DNA from: Narthecium ossifragum
Lineage: Eukaryota > Streptophyta > Magnoliopsida > Dioscoreales > Nartheciaceae
Length of the DNA stretch: 64,000 nucleotides
Direction: 5' to 3'
Assembly (NCBI GenBank): GCA_963920575.1
Contig: OY986967.1
Coordinates: 22,461,648 to 22,525,647 of the forward strand
The notes beneath the pieces were generated by a model. That model worked only from the letters and a program-made list of their open reading frames with translations, did no database searches and had not been told where the DNA came from. Below are positions 33,657 to 43,744 of this stretch, one piece after another; within the stretch, counting starts at the first letter, position 1, and each line of letters begins with the position of its first letter. The position numbers were made by a program, and so were the translations under genes.

Positions 33657-36168
33657 AGATCCTCGCATGGAATTGTCATGGGTTGGGTCCAATAAGAGCG
33701 GTGAGCGTCTGTCGCCATCTCCTGCAACATCAAAAGCTGGACTTCCTCTTTCTGTTGGAAACCGTCGTTGTTGAGAACAACATGAGTTTTGTTTCCCGTC
33801 GTCTTGGTCCGGACTGGGGCACCCACCTGCTTCCCTCCAAAGGTTGTCAAGGTGGCATCCTGGCAATTTGGAGGATCGACGTTGGGAAGGTGTCATTCGA
33901 GCATTTTATTGATCAAGCTGTCCATGGTGCCATCACCTCCAAAGGCCTGGGATAATGGTTCATCTCCGTCGTCTATGCTGCGCGCAAGGGAAGAGATCGA
34001 CACATCCTGTGAGAGACCTTGTCCAAGCTTAATAACTGGGGCTGGCCTCACCTCATGCTGGGAGATTTCAACGTCCTGGCTAACTCGGAGGAGAAGCGAG
34101 GAGGAAAAGCGTTCAGATACAACACGTCGGTAACTGAATTCCTTTCCTTCATTGCTCAGGATGCAGTCATTGACCTTGGTTTCAGAGGGCCATCCTTCAC
34201 CTGGTCGAACCAACAGGCGGGCAAAGCTCGTATCCTTGAGAGACTGGATCGCGCGCTGTCCAACCCCATGTGGCGCGACTGGTTCCCCCACGCGCAGCTC
34301 ACCCATCTTCCCCGTCACAGATCCGACCATAGGCCAATCCTGCTCGACCTGGCCCCTGAGAAGCCACCGCCCGGTCCTACTCCCTTCAGACTCCAAAATA
34401 TTTGGAACACTCACCCCCTGTTTAAGCAAGGTATCGCCCAGGCTTGGAAGAGGAAGAGACATGGCTCTGAACAATACATCTTCAAAGGGCGCATCAAGGA
34501 GCTCCGCAGCCTCATGAAAACTTGGAACAGACGAGACGACGGAGACATCACCAATTCGCGGATCCACCTGGAACATCACCTCCACAGCCTGTACCTTGAG
34601 GAGGAGCTTGGTCCGCTTTCTCCACCCCAAGAGCAGCGCATGCGGAGTCTGGAGCAGCAAATCGCTGCTTTGGAAATCCAGCAGGACACTTACGTTGCAC
34701 AACACCAGCGCCGTTCATGGGTCGCTAATGGGGATAGAAATACACGCTCTTTCCACCAAGGAACTCGCAAGGGTCCCAGCAGTTCCAAGATTAGTGAACT
34801 CAAGCAGGAGGATGGCAGCATCATCAAAGGCCATGTTGATATCGCCAGCTCCTTCCTTAAGCACTATCAACATCTCTGGGCGGCTGATGGTGGCTGTCCC
34901 GCCACCACTCTCCCTGTCCTTCCCAGCATCTCTCCTGAAGCCAAATCTCTCCTGATCACTGAAGTGTCTACAGAGGAGATGCTCAGCGTCCTCACATCCA
35001 TGGGCAAGAACAGATGCCCAGTCCCTAACGGACTCACAGTAGAATTCTACCTGGAACACTGGTCGATCATTGGCAAGGACTTCACGTCTCTGGTGCAGAG
35101 CTTCTTCAGGAATTGCAAGCTGCCGAATGGGTGGAATAATACTTTCATCGCTTTCGTCCCAAAGTGCTCCAATCCTCGACGCATCAAGGAATTTAGGCCG
35201 ATAAGCCTTTGTAATGTCTGCTACAAAGTCATATCTTCAATCCTCGCCAGACGTATGAAACAGAGCCTACACGAGGTGATATCCATGGAGCAATCTGCCT
35301 ATGTGGAAGGTAGATCCATACAAGACAACATAGGTGCTGCGCATGAGTTACTCCACACCTTGCATAAAGCTCCTAAGTCCTCCGCGCTTATGGCTCTTAA
35401 AGTAGACATCAAAGCTGCATATGACTCTGTCAGCTGGAGCTTCCTGCGCAGAGTCCTCGAGCGCATGGGTTTCCCGGATATCTGGACCAATTGGGCCATG
35501 GAATGCATCTCATCCACCTCGTTCTCTTTACTAATCAATGGGAGGGTGTGTGGTTTCTTCCAGGCCGCCAGAGGCCTCCGACAAGGCGATCCCATCTCTT
35601 CATACCTTTTCATCTTAGCTCAGGAGGTGCTCTCCCGTCTTCTAAAGACTCCTCTAGTTGCTCTCGAAGGTGTAACTTTCTCAGGGTCCCCTCTGCGTCT
35701 AAGTCATCTTCTCTACGCCGATGATTGCCTATTCGTCACTGCTGCTAAACGAGTTGAAGCTATGAAAATTCTCAATATTCTCCGCAGATATAAAAGGCTG
35801 TCTGGCCTTGAAGTTAGCCCTGAAAAATCAAGCATCAAATTTTCCCCATCCACTTCCCCCAGACGCAGGAGGATGCTCTCTCAGCTGATGGGTTTCTCCA
35901 GGAAGGTCGGTCCTTGGAAGTACCTTGGCTCCCCTCTAGATTCCCGCAGGCTTCAAGTCAAGGATTTCTCATTTCTAATCAATGATGTCCAAAGAAAGCT
36001 CGCCAGTTGGAGGTGTCCTATAAACGTAGCTCCTGGCCGCGTTGTGCTGATCCAGTCCGTTCTCCAGGCTATGCCGGTTTTCCTCATGTCCTCCATCCCT
36101 ACTCCTTCCTCAATTCTCAACAAGATCTCTGCTTTGGCACGTAACTTCTTGTGGCAAGGAAGAAGAGG

Positions 36169-38818
36169 TGTGAGGACCCGTACCTCCAACCCGGTCTGAC
36201 CGCGTTGGGTCGAGGGTCTGGGTTTGTGGTTTGGCTCGGTTGGCCTTGGGATGCGATCCGTTGATCGCATCGTTGTTTTTGACCCCAGTGGCATTTTGGT
36301 AAATATGCTCACTGGTGGTCAGTTTCACACCCGCGTTGCACACATGGCCTTTGATTGATGTATGTGTTTGATTAGAACCTTAAGGGCGCGTCCGATCGAA
36401 AGATCGGAGCTCGATCGGGAGAGATCGAATCGGACGGCTGGGATTGATTCCAGCTTTCTATTTAAGCTCCTTCTTTCTCTTTCTTTCCTTCTTTTCTTCT
36501 CCTGCCGTTCTCTTTCTTTCTCTCTCTCCTGTGGCTGAGCTAGGGCTTGGAGGCGTGGCTTTCGAGGAGCGGATTCCGGCGATCGGAGTTGGGGGATGCG
36601 TGGAGGAGCTGCCCTATCTCATCAGGTAGGTGTTTCTACCTCGATCTTAGGATCGGATTCTCCTAGGATAGGTTTAATGCCTTTTCGCTGTAGGAGTACT
36701 TATTAGAATGTTGTGTAATTTGTTGTATATGTGTTGTGGATGATTTCAAGTAATCCTACCTCGCGATTTCCGTATTTTATCGGCTGAATCTTGTATTGTC
36801 GCCGTTTATCGGTTTTCGGCCGTTTTGACCTAAATTGGAGATTTAACCTTCGAAAATGTGATTTCTTAGCACCATTGGATTCCCCATCATCATTTATGCA
36901 TGCTTGCAAAGTTTCATCAACTTCCAACTTGATTTGATCATTCAAATCCAAGAAATTGGATTTCCGGCACTGTTCTGAGGAACTGTGCCGTGGGGCTGAC
37001 GGTCGATCGGTGGATCGACCGTCAAGCGTTAATATACATCTTTCGGGCCTGACGGTCGACCGTCGGATCGACCGTGGCCTCACGGTCGACCGTCGCATCG
37101 ACCGTCGGGCTCTGTCGGGATTTTAGCCTCCCAGGGTCGATGCATGGATCGACCGCGGGATCTTCTCTTTTCGCCATTTACTTGACGGTCGACCGTCGGA
37201 TCGACCGTCTCATCGACCGTCAGGCGCTGTTTGATTTTGGGCTTCCTAGGGTCGATGAGTGGATCGACCGTCGCCCCTTTGGTTTTCTTCGCCTTGGTCT
37301 CACGGTCGACCGTCGCATCGACCGTGACATCGTCCGTGGCCTCATCGTCGACCGTCGGATCGACCGTCGCATCGACCGTGGGCCACTGAGCTGTGTTTGC
37401 TGGTTTCCTTTGATTGGTTTTCATCCATGATAAATACTCAATCATGTTAGGAAGCATACACGTCGTTTTCATGGGATTTTCGAGGGATTTATATTGGAAT
37501 TGGAGATTGAATTGCACGTTGCCCTTTTTATGGATTTATGGATGGATTTGCATTTAATACTTGGTTTGATAAGTAGTTAAATGTTATATTGGGTGACTTA
37601 ACCATTAGCTAGCTATGAGTGCTAGTTAATGTGGAATTGTGGAACCTTAGCCTGTGTGCCGGCGAGTGCCGAGGGCTATTGTATAACTGTGGCCAGTTAC
37701 CTGCGGGGTAACTGTGGAACCTTAGTCTGTCAGGTGCAAGAGAGCACTGAAGACTATTGTATATCTGTGCTTAAAGCTTTGCTCAGATCTTTGTTTGGTT
37801 AGCATAGATTATCTGTATTTGAGGCCTTTGCTATGCTTACCCTTTTAGCTAGTTATAAGCTATGCTTAGCCCTGTATAATTGATGACATCTTGTTGCATG
37901 CTTATATCTCTTATCTGTGCATGAGCATTGCTTGCATCTTGATTGCATTAGAGGCATATGAGGTTAGGCGGGCGATGGGTTGATCGCTGATCCGAGGCTC
38001 TCGGGTAGCTCGGATCTAGCCTTAGGACCGTGGCTGGGTAGTCAGGACTAGGGTGTGATTGTATAATCAGAATCTCTTGTGATTGAGGATTTGTGATTGT
38101 TGACTCTGATCAATGTTTGAGGTTTAGAGGTCGTGTCGGTTCTCCAAGGCCAAGTGCTAAGGATGGTTGTCGATGCGTTCCCGACGTGGTTCCCCAAGGC
38201 ATGGTATTCCTGCTTGGGTAAGGGTGATCCTGCATGTTACTGTTCCTTGGCCTCATGGTAACATGTTCAGGAGAGAGGTTTCATGACAGGAGCCCTTGGG
38301 ACATTGATAGGGTTATGGGACCCATGGCATCCGTTAGACTTAGGCGGAGAAACGACACTGTTGTCGTTTTCCTCCCTTCAGTGTGCCGTAGAGTAGAACC
38401 CTACTGAGCTTATCGCTCACTCCTACCCGGGCTGCGTTTGCAGGTGCAGGCGCCAGTTCTTCTTCAGTAGAGCCGGCGGGATCAGCTTTTGGAGGCGCGA
38501 CTACATCCAGAGGTGCTTGAGGTTGCTCCAGGAAGATTGTTGTACTTTGGCAGTTTTGTAAATTATAAACATCTTTCGAGGACTTTTGGATTATTGTATA
38601 AGATCTTTTCCCTTGGAGGAAATTGGTAAGAATTGTATTCAGATGTTTAAACTGTACAACCTGATGTATTTATGAATTGAATTTCTGTTTCACCTCTGGA
38701 ATATAAATTGTTTAAGTTTATCTATAATTCCGCATTGTATCGCGCCACTTGGAGATGAATAGTGTAGGTTTACCCTCACGCCTCGGCTCGGATGGGTGTT
38801 CTGGGTCGGGATGTGACA
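36169..38818 (+). mobile_element. Solo LTR of a gypsy family related to the 16688-26687 element (2650 bp)
   Basis: Begins TGTGAGGACCCGTACCTCC and ends GGGATGTGACA, with neither primer-binding site nor internal region. Flanks are AGAGG (36164-36168) and GGAGG (38819-38823), a 5-bp duplication with one mismatch. LINE ORF2 reads straight through when it is removed. Ends and several internal blocks match the complete element's LTR, but the middle is diverged, so it is a sister subfamily. It presumably formed by LTR-LTR recombination of a full element. Confidence 0.92.
36990..37385. repeat. Expanded palindrome array in the solo LTR
   Basis: Many copies of GGTCGACC, GGTCGATC and GATCGACCGT in both orientations, e.g. 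36999-37022, 37043-37073, 37083-37104, 37184-37220, 37302-37331 and 37350-37380. Compared with the four tidy units of the other LTR, units are denser and partly head to tail, with the core often GTCGACCGTCGGATCGAC. The motif is shared between subfamilies but copy number differs. Confidence 0.9.
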
Positions 38819-40386
38819 GGAGGCCTCTCCTCTATTTCTTGGGATGCTGTTTGTCAGCACAAGCTTGCAGGAGGACTTGGATTCAAGGACCTCAAGACCT
38901 GGCAAATGGCACTGCGGATGAAGCGCGCTGCCAGATTCCTAGATGCGCATGACTCTATATGGACCTCCCTCTCCCGGGCTAAGTATAGGTTCAATAGCGG
39001 GCTCCCTCTCTCTGCTTCTAATGGTCCCATGTCTCTCCTCTGGTGCTCAATCTGCAAGGCCGCTGAGCTCCTCCGCAGAGACCTTCGATGGGTTCCCAAT
39101 GCCTCATGTCGCGCTAACACCCTTCAGGACTAGTGGATTGGCGACTCCCTATTAATTCGTGCCCCCATCTTGATGAGGACTGATCATAGACTAACGAAGA
39201 TGGCCGTTTGTGATCTTTTCTCTGCTGATGGCCATTGGAGCATTCCCACACTTCGATCCTACTTCCACCCGACCATGGTCAACATAATTCTTTCCCTGCC
39301 GCTGACTCCCCCATATACTGAAGCCACTCCTAGGTGGACCTGGACCAAGAACGGAGTCATCACCACAGCCTCTGCTTACCAGAGCTTGACGCAGCGGATT
39401 GGCACACTGGACACGGAGGAGCAACTAGCCTTGTGGCGCAATATCTGGAAGACCCCTGCTGGACCACGGGTACGATTTTTTCTCTGGAAGCTCCTGCATG
39501 GCAAGACTCCAACCAAGCTTGCTCTTTGGAACCTTTGCCTCTCCACTGATCGCCTGTGCCCCCGATGTGGCCTAGCTGATGAAACCATTGACCACATCCT
39601 CTTTGAGTGCCACTTTGCTCGCTAGGTGTGGAACAGAGCACTTCTCAGCGCCAACATCTTGTGCGACGAACTCAATGTGGACACTTGTATCAAGCTGTTA
39701 TGTCATCCCCGGAAATCCGAGAGCATCACTCAGGCCAAATCCGTGCTCTCCTATGGCCTATGGTTGCTCTGGAAGGACCAGTGCAGCCTGGTCGCCGATG
39801 AGGGCAGCCGCGGGGCTCAGAGCGTCGCCTATGCCATCCGCTGGCAATGTAGAGAATTCCTTGCTGTAGCGCAAGCTGGGAAGAAACCCAACGGGTCCCA
39901 TGGTTGGGTTGGTGCTAGAATGCAAACGGATGCCTCTTTTAACCCGGCTACCAGCATCGCGGGGATTGGAGTCGTAGGCATTGATGAAGACGATGTAGTC
40001 CTCTGGTCTGATGGTGAGCATCGCTGGGTCTCCTCCATCCTTGTGGGAGAGTTTTATGCCATACTTGCAGCAATCAGGGCAGCGAACAGGCGGAGATACC
40101 ATAACATCATCGTTGAGTTAGACTCCCTGTTCGCAGTTCAGATGGTTGAGAGCAGAGTTCCATTATTGGAGATGTGCAGAGCCGTGGTACAGGACATCTG
40201 GTGGGAGTCACGCCACCTCAGTCAGTTTCACATCCGGTACATTCCGAGGGAGGATAATTGTCACGTTGATTGGGTAGCACGGCATGCTGGCTCGCTCCAC
40301 TCTGTTTTTAATGGCATTGAGGAGTCTAGGGGGTCTGTCCCTAATACTCCAGGTTTCTACTGATGTAAGCCCCTCTTTGGGCCTTT

Positions 40387-40398
40387 AGCCTTCGGGCT
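40387..40398 (+). ncRNA. 3' hairpin of LINE copy 2
   Basis: AGCCTTCGGGCT forms stem AGCC/GGCT closed on a TTCG loop, the very stable UUCG tetraloop in RNA, ten bases before the poly(A) tail. It is conserved in position and stem with LINE copy 1. Confidence 0.65.
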
Positions 40399-40438
40399 CA
40401 ACTAATCAAAAAAAAAAAAAAAATCTAGCAGTGAGTGG

Positions 40439-40935
40439 TGGGGTGGAGATAGTGGCCGGGGCTGGTAACGGCGGGGTGTAGTGGTGGAGATGGTACTGGT
40501 GGTGGCGGCTGTGGAGATACAGTATTGGCAGTGACAGTGTTACAGTGCAGTGGTGGATATTGCTAGAGGGTTATATTCAATCAAAACTTGAAGTTTCCAA
40601 CAAAGATGCTGTGCAAATTTTTACTCAAAATTCAATCCTGCTCGGTGCCGTTTGACTAGGGAATATGTGGTGCTTATTCCCAGAGCCGAACAATCTATGG
40701 AATACCGGGGATAGCTCTGGGGTTATCACCAATCAAATCCTCAATTCTGAGTTATGTGTCCCCGACCAAAGTGGGAATCGGGAATTAGATGGGTTTAAGG
40801 TGGGATTAGGTTAAATGTGTTAAGTAACTAATTAAAGTTTGAATATGAGTTTAAAAGTAAATATTTTCATATTATTACATCACAAATCCCAAGACGTATG
40901 ACATGAATCCTCATATACACATGTATAATATAATG
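40439..40935. other. GGTGG-rich to AT-rich spacer
   Basis: The first 120 bp is low-complexity GGTGG/GGTGGAGAT sequence matching the target on the other side of LINE copy 2. The rest is AT-rich and without recognised features, leading into MULE B. Confidence 0.45.
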
Positions 40936-42050
40936 GGAGATTATGAAGCAACATCATAAAATGAACTTATCCCATTAAAAACACACTAATCATAAAATTT
41001 GGGACCATAGTATTATTTTAAAGTACAAAAGACACACAACATACCATTCTCTCCATTACTATCAACAGATGTCATTTAACCTTACATCCACCCCTCAACC
41101 CCCCCCCCCCTTCCTTACTCCCATAGACCCCGGAACCTGGTGCCTCCCTCCCCCCGGGCTCCAACCCTCGTCAGAACCGGCGTCGTCCCCCGCTCCTCTC
41201 CTCCTTCCTCCTCTAGACCACGCAACCACCGCGGCCTCGTCGGGATCCTCCCCGGGCTCCAACCCTCGTAGGAACCGGCGCCGCCCCCTGCTTAGCACCA
41301 CCACACCTGACATCTGCAACGCAATTCACCATCAGATCCAAGGACTCCTCACCGCCGCGACCCTCCTTCGTCCATTCTCCGATCGGATCCGGCGACCAAG
41401 CACCTCCGTCCTCTCCTAGCACGCGGTTCATCTTCTCCACGAGCTCTAGCCGCCGCCTCCTCTCAACTACGTCACCTCCCGCCTTCTCGGCTCCATCCGG
41501 CACCAGATCCAGCCACCTCGTCGACTGGTGACCCTTTCCCGACCATTCCTAGGCGAGATCCGCCGGCCACCACCCTCCCCTTCTCACAGACGTCATCATC
41601 CCCGACGAGCAGCGCACGATTGAGCTGGTTTAACCAAGTAAGGTGCTCTAGATCTTATCTGATCTGGTATGGTCTAAATTAGATCCAGCCTATGTTGATC
41701 CCACCTCAACCACTTGACTTGATCAGATTCCTCTCTGATATGATCTAGTTCAGTCTAGATTGATCCATGCCTCAACCCCGCAGATTGCAGTCCAGATCAA
41801 GCCAACAGCTCATATTTGAGCCGGATTCGAGCCGAGACCTATTATGACCTAAATTGAGCTAGACCGGCAAATGAAAAATAAAGAGGGAAATTAAAAAGAG
41901 AACATTAAAGAGAGAAAATTAAAAAAGAAAATCATCTTATTTTTAATTAAAAAAAAAGAAAATCATCCATAGAGAAAATTAAAAAGAAAAATATTATAAA
42001 AAGAAAATCATCTTATTTTTAATTAAAAAGTGAAAATTAGGTTATAATAG

Positions 42051-42660
42051 GTCCATACTATCCATCCTATACTGGTCTTAACCGACGACGAGCTCCCAAC
42101 TTCACTTTTCTCTTTTTCATTTTTCTCTTTTCTCTTTTCTCATTCGACCCCCCGTCTCCGCCGCCATTCTCGTCGATCAGTCACCAGAATCATTCCCTGA
42201 TGTCCCTACTATCCCTCCTATATTGGTCTTAACCGATGACGAGCTCCCAACTTCACTTTTCTCTTTTTCATTTTTATCTTTTATTTTTTATCTTTTATCT
42301 TTACTCTTTTTCTCCTTCGATCCCCCGTCTCCACCGCCATTCACGTGAATCCGCCACCAGAATCATTTCCTGATGTCCACACTATCACTCCGATACTGGT
42401 CATAACCGACAACGAGCTCTCAACTTCACTTTTCTCTTTTTCATTTTTCATTTTTCATTTTTCTCTTTCCTCTTTCCTCTTTTTCATTTTTCATTTTTCT
42501 TTTTATTTTCTCTTTTGTCTTTTCTCATTCGACCCCCCGTCTCCGCCGCCATTCTTGTCGATCAGCCACCGAAATCATTCCCTGATGTCGCTATTATCCC
42601 TCCTATACTGGTCTTAACCGACGACGAGCTCCCACCTTCACTTTTCTCTTTTTCATTTTT
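42051..42660. repeat. Degenerate tandem repeat, about 150-210 bp unit, inside MULE B
   Basis: Four starts at about 42051, 42202, 42375 and 42587, each opening GTCC(A/C)(T/A)ACTATC-like then GGTCTTAACCGACGACGAGC, then a CTTTTC/CATTTTT tract, then CCCCGTCTCC(G/A)CCGCCATTC and ATTCCCTGATGTC. Unit length varies mainly in the pyrimidine tract. Confidence 0.85.
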
Positions 42661-42683
42661 CATTTTTCTCTTTTCTCTTTACA

Positions 42684-42866
42684 CCCGATGATGAACAACG
42701 AGCGGGCGATCTGCTTGGCGAACTGGGACCCGCCCACGCCACCGTAGATGCCACCGCATGAGTTGGTGACGGAGAGGTAGAGGTTGCAGAGGGTGGGCTC
42801 CGCAAAGATGCCGGTGCTGAAGTCGCCGAGGACTTCGGCGCCGGCGTGGGTGTGGATGAAGCGGTG
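42684..42866 (-). pseudogene. Ammonium transporter (AMT) gene fragment
   Basis: The minus strand reads HTHAGAEVLGDF, STGIFAEPTLCNLYLSVTNS, GGIYGGVGGSQFAKQI and LFIIG. This matches the HTHAVAGLLGG...GIFAEPTLC...GGxxYGGxGGxQFxKQ region of AMT2/AMT3-type transporters. The fragment is about 60 codons and starts and stops without splice signals or ATG. It is a captured piece within MULE B. Confidence 0.8.
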
Positions 42867-43097
42867 GAAGAGAGGGATCAACAACGGTGCGCGGCGGCGC
42901 GATGTCGATGAGACTGATGGAATGAAGCTGCGGCGGCGGAGGCTGCTGCGACGGGGAGGCGGAGGAGGGGCAGACAACGCTAGTCAGGGATTCCCGAGGC
43001 GGAGGGAAGGGCGAGGGAGAGGAGAGCACGGAGGTCTGGAGGGAAGGAGAAGGCGAGCTCGACCTCAACACGGGCGAGCAAAGTTTGAGAGGCTATG

Positions 43098-43277
43098 AGG
43101 GGGGAAGCCGCTCATGGTGGTGAGGGCCATGCCTTTGTCCATGGACTCGACATGCTGGACGAAGCCATTCATGGGGGCGGGGTTCGCGGAGGTGTCCTTG
43201 GAGCCGATGATCTGCTCGCGGATGTCTTGGAAGGAGTGGCCGGGGTCGGAGTCGACGTAGATAGTGTCGTTTGTCAC
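43098..43277 (-). pseudogene. Non-specific phospholipase C (NPC) gene fragment
   Basis: The minus strand reads YVDSDPGHSFQDIREQIIGS, DTSANPAPMNGFVQHVESM and GMALTTMSGF. Plant NPC proteins have the order DPDPGHS.QAI.EQ.FG, PAPMNGF.Q.A..M, G....VMSGF. About 60 codons survive. It is joined to the AMT fragment by unrelated GC-rich sequence, and both lie on the minus strand. Confidence 0.78.
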
Positions 43278-43744
43278 GACGACCTCCGGCGACGATGGAT
43301 CGGAAGCGTTGAGGTGCTACGACGACGGATCGGAGGCGTCACACTTGTTGATTGCGGCGGCGGAGTTGCAGGGGGAGAGGGGAGAGGGGAGAGGACCTCA
43401 GGCGGGGAGAGGGACGGGGAGGGGAGGAGGAGAGGACCTCGACGGGGAGGGGGAGATGGACGGGGAGAGGAGGGGGAGAGGGATGGGGAGAGGAGTGGGT
43501 GATGGAGTTAAAGTTGAGATCAGGGTGTGGGTCATCATAGGGGTAAAAAGGTCATCATAAATACATAACCAAGTATAACTATCCATAACCGACGTCAAAT
43601 GGTGCTTACACCTTAAATCTAATAACAATGGTCTAACAGTCAATAAGTTCCACAAATGTGGTGTAAACACCAATTATCTATAATATAATTGGGTTAGTAA
43701 TCATGATGCAAATTGGTACAACATAAAAGGTATAATTAAATTAA

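Larger units (their letters stand above)
33650..40363 (+). pseudogene. LINE copy 2 ORF2: endonuclease, reverse transcriptase, zf-RVT, RNase H (split and broken)
   Basis: Starts MLKILAWNCHGLGPIRAVSV. The endonuclease includes LETVV, LGDFNVLANSEEKRGG and RSDHRPILLDL. The RT includes IKEFRPISLCNVCYKVISS, RGLRQGDPISSYLFIL and LLYADDCLFVT. It is cut at 36168 within WQGRRG and resumes at 38819 with GLSSISWDAVCQHKLAGGLG. zf-RVT shows CPRCGLADETIDHILFECHF. RNase H runs from MQTDASFNPATSIAGIGVVG to YIPREDNCHVDWVARHAG. Nonsense codons are at 33953-33955, 34010-34012, 39131-39133 and 39623-39625. The rest of the frame is open, including 34013-36168. Confidence 0.92.
31710..40424 (+). mobile_element. L1-like LINE copy 2, near full length, interrupted by a solo LTR
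   Basis: Flanked by CTAGCAGTGAGTGG at 31696-31709 and 40425-40438, with a poly(A) tail at 40408-40423. Without the 2650-bp solo LTR it is about 6.06 kb and carries ORF1 and ORF2. ORF1 starts 14 bp inside the left end, so the 5' UTR is almost absent and slight 5' truncation is likely. It is clearly the same family as LINE copy 1 (shared start of ORF2, RT blocks, 3' hairpin) but diverged. Both ORFs are broken. Confidence 0.95.
40936..43671. mobile_element. Pack-MULE-like element B carrying gene fragments
   Basis: The left end (about 40936-41060: ACTTATCCCATTAAAA, AAATTTGGGACC, AAAGACACAC) matches the reverse complement of element A's right end. The right end (about 43490-43671, ending GTGTAAACACC) is the inverted counterpart of element A's left end, including GTAAAAAGGTCATCATAAATAC. 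Inside are a tandem repeat and minus-strand fragments of a non-specific phospholipase C and an ammonium transporter. No transposase is present. The outer boundaries are estimates because no 9-bp duplication was found. Confidence 0.68.

Noticed and set aside
34019..36199. 726-codon LINE open frame taken as an intact gene
   Set aside because: It is ORF2 with the first part of the endonuclease cut off by two stops and its 3' end replaced by LTR sequence, so it is a dead retroelement.
17885..37385. The palindrome arrays considered as a CRISPR array
   Set aside because: Units are short, imperfect palindromes at uneven spacing with repeated spacers, inside plant LTRs, and the genome is eukaryotic.
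41069..41503. Pro/Ser-rich open frames at the left of MULE B
   Set aside because: GC-rich with an internal duplication (CCGGGCTCCAACCCTCGT at about 41152 and 41248), but no recognised protein. Probably unidentified captured DNA.
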